This document shows positions 7,703 through 15,696 of a DNA stretch of 36,211 nucleotides, in pieces; the stretch's first letter is position 1, and each line of letters begins with the position of its first letter. The notes below the pieces were generated by a model, which was given only the letters and a program-made list of their open reading frames with translations, was not told the DNA's origin and did no database searches. Where the stretch lies: NCBI RefSeq assembly GCF_000297215.2, contig NZ_AMFF02000049.1, forward strand, positions 1-36,211, read 5' to 3'. The stretch comes from Piscirickettsia salmonis LF-89 = ATCC VR-1361 (GTDB lineage: Bacteria > Pseudomonadota > Gammaproteobacteria > Piscirickettsiales > Piscirickettsiaceae). The position numbers and the translations under genes are program-made.

Positions 7703-9595
7703 ATGCCATCATCTGATAACGTTTATGAAAGTTTACCGGAAATTAAAGAATCATCTACATTTACTAATAGAACTTTATTGAGAGGAAGAGGGCCAGGTAA
7801 AAAAAGCGAGTTTGATAAAATAAGAAAAATACTGTCTCTTTATCGAACATATCAAGTTAGAATAAATAGAGATTATGAGCTTGGTGATGCAACAAAGGGA
7901 ACTATATACAATTATTTTACCGCTGGCGCACATTTGAGTAAAACAAATTTACGTAGAATTCTTTTAAGATATATTGCATGTAATACTAAACCATCAACCA
8001 GTCGTTTTACTTTTTATGCAATGAAAATGATGGCTCCTTTAAAATATTATTTTAGATTAGTGAGTCGTAGAATGTTGAGTACACATAAGGATAGAATGTG
8101 GATTGCAGGTGAAAACTTCGCATTTTTAAGAAATTTTTCTCAGCAGGAGTTTAATTATGAATCTATGGATCAGTTGCTTAATAGGATAAAACTTTGGAAA
8201 AGCTTAATTAAAGACGAAGAATTTTTTCCTATAGGTAAGGACAAATGTTATATCGCTTTTCAGCAGCTTACTAAAATAGCAATTGAGTCATTGTCGGCTT
8301 TGAATATTGAGCTTTTAACAAGAAATTTTTTTACTAAATTTAGTCAAATTTCTCATGTTTTGTCGTCTCAAATGGTTTTGGCACAGCAGTTTTATACCTC
8401 TCAGGACTGGCTTTCTAGTGCATTTACTAAGGTGATGGATGAGTTTGTTGCAGATATTGTTGGCCAGGATGAATTCAATGATATTGAGAGCGATGCCGCG
8501 GTAATTGGCTCTTTGAGAGAAAGACAGCGTAAAGTTCGTCATGATGGTGAAGTTGCTGAGCAGTTTAGAAACCATGAGGAAATGTTATGGCGGTTAAGTA
8601 CATTTTATATGTCGATTGCAGTGCTGCTCACAATGAATAATAGACGAACAACAGAGTGTTGCTTAAAGTTATCCGGTGTTATTACTAATAATCAAATGTC
8701 ATATGATAATAAAATTACCAGAGTACTAGAAATAATACCGGAGGTATTAGTAGGGGTTGATAGTTCTATTGAGGCAGTTCGGCGTAACTTTGGAAGTATG
8801 CTCAATATTGATGAGTATCATCAAGACTTTATTCAGGCATTTTCAAGTTTAAGTGATGATGATGATGATCGCCAAGGCCCACAAACATTCTCTACTTCTT
8901 TTAGGCGTCATATCATGAATGTTGAAGAACAGGCCCCGCGCCCACATCTTTTTCAAGCGCTCTATGGTCTTGTTATTGAGAGTTTTTCTTTATCTTGTTA
9001 CCAGGATACGTTCAAAATTTATTTGCTGATTGTGCAAGAGTTTGGCGATCAAGGTATTGCAAAAGTTTGTGACTCGCAAAGAGATGATCCTATTGATTTG
9101 AATGGCATGTTGAAAAAATGTCAAGAATCATCTCGAAAAATATCGGATTATATGAGAATAATGAATAGCTGTAAGCCGCCCATATCGATTAATGGTGATG
9201 CTGCAGTAAAAATGACGACGCAGTCAAAAGAGATTGAAAAAGCTTTTGTGCGAGGCTATAAGCAATTAGAGATCTTGTACGGTGAGGTTCAGCTGCAAAT
9301 AGAGCTAAAATCTGCTCAGCATAAGGCTGGTTTTGGGCTTAGTCAATTAAGGCGCTTATTGAAAAAAAATCAAGACAAAGTCCAATTGGCTGTAAATGAG
9401 CAAGTCGATACGATAAAGGAGTATACCACACGTATGCAACAATATGTGCTGAGCGCATATAACGCTAATTATGAAAATGAGGGCGAGCAGTTTGGAGATC
9501 AACATGCACTAGATTTCATTGAAAAAGAAATGGAAACACTTACACGATCAACAAGCCAGCGTTTTATAGCATCTTTAGATTCAATGCCGGAGTGA
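7703..9595 (+). CDS. T6SSii-associated protein, paralogue of the preceding gene (unrecognised family)
   Basis: This 630-aa, largely helical protein has no family that I recognise. Shared blocks with the upstream 845-aa protein are LSKTNLRRIL (from residue 78), HKDRMW (128-133), LAQQFYTSQDW (226-236), EFGD (446-449) and GEVQLQIEL (about 527-535), in the same order and similar spacing. It lacks the zinc module; its C-terminus is instead a helical, acidic stretch. The N-terminus is basic (about residues 22-55). A DDDDD run lies near residue 390. No signal peptide or transmembrane helix is visible. It is separated from its paralogue by 31 bases and from the TssA-like gene by 4, so it is co-transcribed with the secretion apparatus. 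Confidence 0.85.
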   Translation: MPSSDNVYESLPEIKESSTFTNRTLLRGRGPGKKSEFDKIRKILSLYRTYQVRINRDYELGDATKGTIYNYFTAGAHLSKTNLRRILLRYIACNTKPSTSRFTFYAMKMMAPLKYYFRLVSRRMLSTHKDRMWIAGENFAFLRNFSQQEFNYESMDQLLNRIKLWKSLIKDEEFFPIGKDKCYIAFQQLTKIAIESLSALNIELLTRNFFTKFSQISHVLSSQMVLAQQFYTSQDWLSSAFTKVMDEFVADIVGQDEFNDIESDAAVIGSLRERQRKVRHDGEVAEQFRNHEEMLWRLSTFYMSIAVLLTMNNRRTTECCLKLSGVITNNQMSYDNKITRVLEIIPEVLVGVDSSIEAVRRNFGSMLNIDEYHQDFIQAFSSLSDDDDDRQGPQTFSTSFRRHIMNVEEQAPRPHLFQALYGLVIESFSLSCYQDTFKIYLLIVQEFGDQGIAKVCDSQRDDPIDLNGMLKKCQESSRKISDYMRIMNSCKPPISINGDAAVKMTTQSKEIEKAFVRGYKQLEILYGEVQLQIELKSAQHKAGFGLSQLRRLLKKNQDKVQLAVNEQVDTIKEYTTRMQQYVLSAYNANYENEGEQFGDQHALDFIEKEMETLTRSTSQRFIASLDSMPE

Positions 9596-9599
9596 TATT

Positions 9600-10679
9600 A
9601 TGAGCCAAGAGTTAATAGTAAAGCTAATTTATGAGTTTAAATATCAAGAAGCCCTTGAGCTTATAAAAAATAGTTTTGAGGAAGGAGAAAGTAACTTAGA
9701 TTTATTAGCCTATTCTTGTGTTTGCGGCTATATAGTTGAAGGGACATGTCTAGAATCATTATCTGCGCTTACTGAATTTATTGCAGGTAATGAGTTTGAG
9801 TATAAAAAGGTAAAAAAAAATACAAAAACCTTGACCTGGATATTTGATACAATCAATGATAATATTCATGACAATACGCTGATTTTACATGAATCGATTG
9901 ATGATGTATCATCTGGGTTATTGATCTTTAAAAAAGCATTGCCTACATCAATTAATATTGATGTGTCTTTTAATAAATTTAAAAATTATTTACTAAATGC
10001 TAAAAGAGAGCTAGATAATCAAGAAGTTGATAAAAATGAAGAAAAAATAGAAGAGCAGCCTAAAGAATCAATTTCTACTGGTTTAAGATCTTCATCTAAG
10101 TTATCACAATTATTTAAAAAAATTGAATTATGTATGGAACTTGTGAATCAGAACCGATTGTTTGAAGCCGCTTTGTTTTATCAGGATATTCAAGATAAAT
10201 TAACTCGATTTGATCCTATCGAGTATTTTCCTGAGGTATTTGTGCCGTTTTATAGAAATTTATCTAAATCTTATGCAAAAATGCAAAAATTTATTGATAC
10301 GAGTCAAGACACCTTAGAATGGCATATTGCTGTTCAAATGTATAGATCGAGTCCTGAGGCTTTAGTCTCTGGTGGTGAAATATTTAGCACTGATGAGTTA
10401 AATAATACGCATGATGTCACTGAGTTTATTAGAGAGAGTCGCTCAATTTTGCCCACGATGGGAGTAATTAATAAAAAAGAGTACTCACGTATTGCGAATG
10501 AAGAAAATAGCGAGAGGTTGAGTAATAGCCATGATTTTGATCAGGCCGATGCTCTTAAAGAGCTCTCTAGTTATGAAGAAAACGCATATGATCAAGAAGA
10601 AAAAGACGCAGAGGAAGAAGATAGCTATAATGCGCATGAAGATAGTGAAGATAATCGGTTTGATTTTGAATTTGACTGA
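9600..10679 (+). CDS. TssA-like T6SS protein (possible IglI counterpart)
   Basis: The 359-aa protein has two regions that resemble TssA/ImpA/VasJ. The N-terminal helix segment DLLAYSCVCGYIVEG...ESLSALTEFI (about residues 34-61) resembles ImpA_N. The C-terminal part has LFKKIELCMELVNQNRLFEA and then FDPIEYFPEVFVPFYRNLSK (204-223), like the 'WEP...v...l' segment that ends VasJ-type TssA proteins. TssA primes assembly of tube and sheath and stays at the baseplate or distal end. Francisella IglI (385 aa) is similar in size, but I cannot prove homology by eye. The last 40 residues are strongly acidic (repeated E/D). The ATG follows the stop of the previous gene by four bases with GGAGTG as ribosome binding site. 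Confidence 0.6.
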   Translation: MSQELIVKLIYEFKYQEALELIKNSFEEGESNLDLLAYSCVCGYIVEGTCLESLSALTEFIAGNEFEYKKVKKNTKTLTWIFDTINDNIHDNTLILHESIDDVSSGLLIFKKALPTSINIDVSFNKFKNYLLNAKRELDNQEVDKNEEKIEEQPKESISTGLRSSSKLSQLFKKIELCMELVNQNRLFEAALFYQDIQDKLTRFDPIEYFPEVFVPFYRNLSKSYAKMQKFIDTSQDTLEWHIAVQMYRSSPEALVSGGEIFSTDELNNTHDVTEFIRESRSILPTMGVINKKEYSRIANEENSERLSNSHDFDQADALKELSSYEENAYDQEEKDAEEEDSYNAHEDSEDNRFDFEFD

Positions 10680-10681
10680 TT

Positions 10682-13555
10682 ATGGGCTTTAATTTAACTG
10701 ATTTCTCTCCATTACAGGCCTCATTGCATGATATAGGCAGTGATGTGCCTACCCCTGATTTTTCTGCTGCTGTGGAAAAAAGCCAACAAGCGGTGAGTCA
10801 ATCAGTTTCATTAGTACAAGAAGTACAGCCTAAAAAAGTATTGGCAAGCCCATTGGAGTCTTGTCAATATCACCTTGCTCAAGTGCAAGATGTCATGCCA
10901 ATGGATAAAAGCAAGCTTTTTTTATCGATTAGTGATTTAAAAAATAAAACAGCTTCGCAAATTTCTGCCTTGGCGGATCAATCACAACAGCAGTTAGTTG
11001 ATTATCATAAAATCGAAAATCGTTGCCCCTCGGTATATCATTTACAGCAGCTTAAATCATCGCTGATTAATTTAAAAGACCGGCATCAAGTACCAGGGGA
11101 TACGAATAGTGCAGCATTTGATCAGTTACAGCAAAATGTGAATGGGATAGCAGGGACTTTATCGCAATTGTATGGTAGCACACAAAGTACCATGAGTGAT
11201 TTGGTGAATAGTAGCGGTTTACCTGACAAATTACCTGATTTTGAACTACCAACTGCCGACTTAAGTACAGCTATGGGAGTGAATGTACCGACGGATCTTA
11301 TTCCTGAGTCTTTATTTCAATTTGATAGCGTATCGAGCTTGTCTTCACTGCAAGAGAAGAGTGCCGTGTTTTTTGGCTATGGTGACCATATTGCTAATGA
11401 TTTTTCCTCTGAAGGGGTAAGCGCTACGTCTCAAAAGGGCAATGATGATAGTGAAGGGGTGAGTGTAGCTCAAAGTGCAGCATTATTTTTAGGCTATCAA
11501 GGCAGTCATGCTCGCCAAGTACTGTCTGATCAGTTAAGTCAACAGGTTGCGTGTGCTGAGCAAAGCTTGAGTGATATTGCGGCTAATCAGGGTGCTGTTT
11601 TAAAGAATACTCAAAATTTATTAGCGATGCAGTCTTTTTTGAATGCGCATAGCAGCCAAGTGGGTGCTGCAAGTTTAGATCAATTAAAAACGGATCAGTT
11701 GGCACAGTTAAGTGCAATGGTTGATGAGCAACATCAGCATTTTCTGAGTGAATATCAAAACTATAACCCTTACCCTCAGGAAAAAATAGACGAAGCGATG
11801 AGCCAGATGACAGAAGATAATTCTTTTGTTCGCTTGGCAAGCCAAACGCAGCAATTGGATTTGCAAGCTGAAGCCTGGAATCAGTGTAGTCAGTGCAGTG
11901 ATTTCTCCGTAGCGGATTTTACGACAATGCAGGCGAGTGCTGCGAGCTTTATGAATTTGGGTGAGCAAATGACGCAAATGGGCTATAGCCAATTTGATGC
12001 GGTTGCAAATTCAGTTGCAAATTATCAACAAACATTAAATAACTACCAATCGAGTGCATTAGCTAATTATGCTGGACAAAAAGATCAGCTGATGCAGTCG
12101 GCATTAGCATCGTATTCACAATTGACTAACCTCCAATCTAGCTTATCAGATCCAGAGGCCATAATGGCGGCAAGTGGGATCAATGCACCTGATTTATCCG
12201 CTTATGAAGATCAATTTGCAGACCTTGCAGCGACGCAAGCAGCATTGCAAGCTCAACTTGACCAAGTGATGGAAAATAATAGTGTGTTAGATGCGAGCAC
12301 TGCGATGACAAACAATATTGAGATGAGCGTTTGTGGTTTGGCGTTACCACCTTTGCTTGATATGGACTTTTCTTTGCCTGATTTTAGCTTAGGCTTGTCC
12401 AGCATTAATTTAATGAAACTTTCTGAGTTGGCCGATTTGCTTAAAAAAATGCTAGCAAGCTTTTTAGGCTCTAGTGATGGGTCGGGGCTTTTTTCAATTA
12501 ATTTAGATTTTATTAATAATATCCTTAATAAAATTAGTGATATTAAAAATAAAATGTCTGACTGGGCAAGTGGCATTGTTGATCAATTTATGGGACAGGC
12601 ATCAGGTTTATTCGATTTTGCTTTGCCGAATTTAAGCGATATGTTAAATGGTCTAATGGATAAGTTGAACGGGTTATGGAGTAAATTTTCACTATGTTCG
12701 ACAATTTCTTCAGCGCTTGCTTCACTTATATCAGCAGTGAGTGGTTTGGCAGATCAGTTTAAAGATGCACTTTCTATGGACAATATCATGGGATCACTTG
12801 ATCAACTTAAAAGCACGCTATCGAACTTGCTGGGTGGAAGTGGCAATAGTTTTTTACTTGATATTATTGGGCTTTATAATGATGCTTTAGCTAAACTTAG
12901 TGAGTTAACTGACGCTTATCAGAGCTTAAAAAGCCTAGCACTCGATCAATATGCTACTGGATTGGCTAAGTTACAAGGGTTAACGGATCAGGCTTTAGCT
13001 GCTTATCAAAGCTTAAAAGATACATTAAACGGTTATATTCCAGTTGTTCCTGCCATTGATATGGACAGTTTGATGGCCTATTTTCCCGGCCTTGAGCAGT
13101 TGGTTAATGATATTAATGAAGCAATTGCCTGCTTGACATCCAGTTTTTCTTCGTTTGCGGCGAGTGCTGAGGGAGACCAAATTGGTGTAGCCTCAGGGGC
13201 TCAGGTTAAGTGTGATAAAGGGTTGGCAGAGATGCCATTGAATGTTATTCCCTTAGGTAAAGAGTATGGCCCAGGGAAATCGATGACGGTTATGCTTAAT
13301 GTGATTCCATATTTAAACATTCCAAGCTTTGGTGCCTGTATGTCATCGTCAAATCCACTAGCGATTGCAAATTTTGGTATTTTGCCAACGACGTGTATGC
13401 CGATTGTTATGCCTTTTTTTCCAGTGGCTATGCTTACTCAAGCGATGAGCTTACCGCTGGCGACAAATGAAAGCCAATGTTATTGTATTTTTAGTATGCT
13501 AACATCCACCCTAACAATTGCTGATCCTGGGCAAGATGAGATGAAGGTGACTTAA
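10682..13555 (+). CDS. Giant PAAR-like (IglG/DUF4280) protein with long helical Ser/Gln-rich N-terminus
   Basis: The last 126 residues (832-957) form a DUF4280/PAAR-like domain like Francisella IglG: SGAQVKC (Cys844), NIPSFGACMSSSNP (Cys886), TTCMP (Cys905) and a QCYC pair (Cys933/935), the Cys pattern that holds the metal at the spike tip. In front lie about 830 residues rich in Ser, Gln, Ala and Leu, predicted helical or coiled-coil, with no signal peptide. It contains repeated short motifs (FFGYGDH/FLGYQGSH near 230-270, SEGVS twice, AYQSLK twice near 735-775) and amphipathic leucine-rich stretches (585-790). IglG itself is only about 170 aa, so this is a large N-terminal extension of a spike tip, most simply a cargo or effector domain. 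The next gene, one base after its stop, is vgrG. Confidence 0.85.
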   Translation: MGFNLTDFSPLQASLHDIGSDVPTPDFSAAVEKSQQAVSQSVSLVQEVQPKKVLASPLESCQYHLAQVQDVMPMDKSKLFLSISDLKNKTASQISALADQSQQQLVDYHKIENRCPSVYHLQQLKSSLINLKDRHQVPGDTNSAAFDQLQQNVNGIAGTLSQLYGSTQSTMSDLVNSSGLPDKLPDFELPTADLSTAMGVNVPTDLIPESLFQFDSVSSLSSLQEKSAVFFGYGDHIANDFSSEGVSATSQKGNDDSEGVSVAQSAALFLGYQGSHARQVLSDQLSQQVACAEQSLSDIAANQGAVLKNTQNLLAMQSFLNAHSSQVGAASLDQLKTDQLAQLSAMVDEQHQHFLSEYQNYNPYPQEKIDEAMSQMTEDNSFVRLASQTQQLDLQAEAWNQCSQCSDFSVADFTTMQASAASFMNLGEQMTQMGYSQFDAVANSVANYQQTLNNYQSSALANYAGQKDQLMQSALASYSQLTNLQSSLSDPEAIMAASGINAPDLSAYEDQFADLAATQAALQAQLDQVMENNSVLDASTAMTNNIEMSVCGLALPPLLDMDFSLPDFSLGLSSINLMKLSELADLLKKMLASFLGSSDGSGLFSINLDFINNILNKISDIKNKMSDWASGIVDQFMGQASGLFDFALPNLSDMLNGLMDKLNGLWSKFSLCSTISSALASLISAVSGLADQFKDALSMDNIMGSLDQLKSTLSNLLGGSGNSFLLDIIGLYNDALAKLSELTDAYQSLKSLALDQYATGLAKLQGLTDQALAAYQSLKDTLNGYIPVVPAIDMDSLMAYFPGLEQLVNDINEAIACLTSSFSSFAASAEGDQIGVASGAQVKCDKGLAEMPLNVIPLGKEYGPGKSMTVMLNVIPYLNIPSFGACMSSSNPLAIANFGILPTTCMPIVMPFFPVAMLTQAMSLPLATNESQCYCIFSMLTSTLTIADPGQDEMKVT

Positions 13556-13960
13556 ATGGCAAGTAGTATTATATCTTCCGTGATTAGTGATAAAGACGGT
13601 GTTGAGCTAAATGCACTGAAGGATGATAAAACCACGACGCTTTCTTTGCAATCGGAACAGTCTTTATTGACAGCAGCAGCGGATGAAATTTTAGTTAAAG
13701 CGCAAAAAAATCAAGTATTATCTGTGCAAGACAGTAGTATTAGTATGGATGATAAGTCAATCCAGCTTTCAGTTGGTGATGGTACTTATATTAAAATAGA
13801 AGATGGAAAAATAGAGTTATCTTGCAATGGTAATAGTATTGAGTTAGGTTCTGATATAAAAATTAATGGGGCGAATATCACTGTATCTTCTCAAAATACA
13901 ACGACGGTCAGTGCAACGCAAGAAGTGGCATTAAAAGCGATGACTGTGAGTGCCTCATAA
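13556..13960 (+). CDS. vgrG: Short VgrG, gp5-like beta-helix spike
   Basis: The 134-aa protein corresponds to the gp5 C-terminal needle only. It is built from short beta strands with repeating KIEDGKIELSCNGNSIEL and DIKINGANITVSSQ, the pattern of the VgrG trimeric beta-helix. Francisella VgrG is likewise short (164 aa) and lacks the gp27 half found in canonical VgrG. The gp27 part is supplied by the next gene. The ATG abuts the previous stop, with AAGGTGA as ribosome binding site inside the upstream coding end, so translation is coupled to the PAAR-like tip protein that should cap this needle. Confidence 0.9.
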   Translation: MASSIISSVISDKDGVELNALKDDKTTTLSLQSEQSLLTAAADEILVKAQKNQVLSVQDSSISMDDKSIQLSVGDGTYIKIEDGKIELSCNGNSIELGSDIKINGANITVSSQNTTTVSATQEVALKAMTVSAS

Positions 13961-13974
13961 AAAAAGGTAGTGAG

Positions 13975-15696
13975 ATGTCATTTTTATTAGACCAAGATTT
14001 AGCGATCACGCTAACTTGTTATGATGATACATTAACAAAAACCAATGATTTTATTGTTGGCAGTGCGTATATTAAACATTTTTTTTATAAAAAAACACGT
14101 TTTGGTGCTGAAGGTCAGTTTGTTTTTTATGAAAGCCATACTGACGACCAAGGCCAGGTTGATGCTGAGCAAGAATATTTACTAAATGCCTTTTTAATTA
14201 AAATTGAAGCGAATGCAAATAATAGGCTAAGCTTAAATAGTGATGAGGAGACAGAAGAAAACTATACGTTTTCTTGCTGTGGCTATAGTCAATTTATACC
14301 AGCTACACGTTATTCTGTACGTTATGAAAATATAAACAATAAAGAAATTACGATTGAGTTTAAAGACCCGCTGGCGGTTTTGGCTTCCCAATTTTCTTGT
14401 TTTGATCTTTTTGTTGATACAAGTTATCAGGACGTTTTTCAAAGCTACTTTGATTTATTAGATAAAGATAACGTGTTTATTGACTTTACTATAGATAGCT
14501 CAGTACAAAGCCTAACTGAAAAAAAATCGTTGATTACTGTGGGCTGTAGCTATTATGATAAAGATAAAAAAAATACCTTTTATGATTATTTGATTTATAT
14601 ATTAAAATATTACCAGCTTGAATTGGTCTATGATGGAGCAGCAGCGTATACAGTGACTTCTCAGCTGCAACCTCAGGATTATCAATGGGATTTAACCGAC
14701 TATTTCTCAATGTCTGATATCCAGTTTTATGCTCATAGCCCTCCATCCTATGCTTCACGCTTGTGTTTGCCTTTTTTTAACGGCACAGCGGATCAAAGTA
14801 AAGAGTTAGCAGTTAAAGTTTTGCCACATCTGCATACTGATGTTGACAGCGCAACAGAGTTATTGAATCAGGCTGATCAGCAGCAGCAAAGTGCTCTTTA
14901 TCGTGTGGACATGGATTTAAAGTATATCACTGGTTTGCATCAGGCATTAAATAAATCAGCTGATTTAACGATTCAGACGTCGGCAGATGATAATGTTAAA
15001 GTTTATTCACCTGATATCTTAGTTGATAAAGAACTAAAAGTCTTGGAGTTCTCATGTGAGTTTAGTCAGGAAATAGATCTTTCTAGAATAGGCTGGTTTA
15101 AACAAGAGATGGCCAAGTCGAGCCATACTTTTTTTAAGATGTGCTCGAGTGTTAAGCTAATTGACCAAACGACCCTATGCATAGAGTACCCGGTGACAGC
15201 TATGATGGAGTACCCGATATATGCTCAGGGGGTGATTAAAGAGTCTGAGGCAAAAGATCAATATAAGTACACGATTGCTGATTTTGATAATGCGCTTAAA
15301 GCTGGCCGATTAGATTATCAAGTTGAGGTTCTATATAGCGTTGATGACAATAATCAACCTTTAGTGATTACGGCATCACAGATGAAGCAGCCTTATGATC
15401 AGTTTTTTTACCCCTATGCAAATCAAGCAACCGTAAATTTGAAATTGCATATGGAATCTGCCTTGATTGAAAGCGCAGCGTTGCACTCTGTTGATTCTTC
15501 TTTACTTAATCAAGGTGAGCAAACGAACTTAATTAATATGGGCAATGATCGCTCTAGTTATATGAAATTAAGCAATAAAGATGATGCAAACCAGTTAGAA
15601 TTGACTAATGCAAATAGCTCGATTAAACAGTCAATTAAATTGACTGATGATGGCATGTCCTTTGTATTTACCAGCAGTGGTGATGAGGGAGAATAA
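13975..15696 (+). CDS. pdpA: Spike hub protein, gp27-like (PdpA)
   Basis: In Francisella the central spike is made of two proteins: PdpA (gp27-like hub, which links the tube to the needle) and VgrG (gp5-like). This 573-aa protein fits PdpA. Its N-terminal region is beta-rich, the segment TFYDYLIYILKYYQLELVYD (about 201-220) matches the 'FLxRLLxxxGIYYYFE' motif of gp27/VgrG N-terminal domains, and the last 60 residues (YMKLSNKDDANQLELTN..IKLTDDGMSFVF) look like a short beta-prism spike that docks on VgrG. It directly follows vgrG and overlaps pdpB by one base (TAATG). It is clearly shorter than Francisella PdpA (about 820 aa), mostly at the N-terminus. The ribosome binding site is AAAGGTAGTGAG. 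Confidence 0.8.
   Translation: MSFLLDQDLAITLTCYDDTLTKTNDFIVGSAYIKHFFYKKTRFGAEGQFVFYESHTDDQGQVDAEQEYLLNAFLIKIEANANNRLSLNSDEETEENYTFSCCGYSQFIPATRYSVRYENINNKEITIEFKDPLAVLASQFSCFDLFVDTSYQDVFQSYFDLLDKDNVFIDFTIDSSVQSLTEKKSLITVGCSYYDKDKKNTFYDYLIYILKYYQLELVYDGAAAYTVTSQLQPQDYQWDLTDYFSMSDIQFYAHSPPSYASRLCLPFFNGTADQSKELAVKVLPHLHTDVDSATELLNQADQQQQSALYRVDMDLKYITGLHQALNKSADLTIQTSADDNVKVYSPDILVDKELKVLEFSCEFSQEIDLSRIGWFKQEMAKSSHTFFKMCSSVKLIDQTTLCIEYPVTAMMEYPIYAQGVIKESEAKDQYKYTIADFDNALKAGRLDYQVEVLYSVDDNNQPLVITASQMKQPYDQFFYPYANQATVNLKLHMESALIESAALHSVDSSLLNQGEQTNLINMGNDRSSYMKLSNKDDANQLELTNANSSIKQSIKLTDDGMSFVFTSSGDEGE

Noticed and set aside
11583-11992. Open frames on the minus strand inside the PAAR-like gene
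   Set aside because: They are shadows of the plus-strand gene; the forward frame has the protein-like pattern and the operon context.
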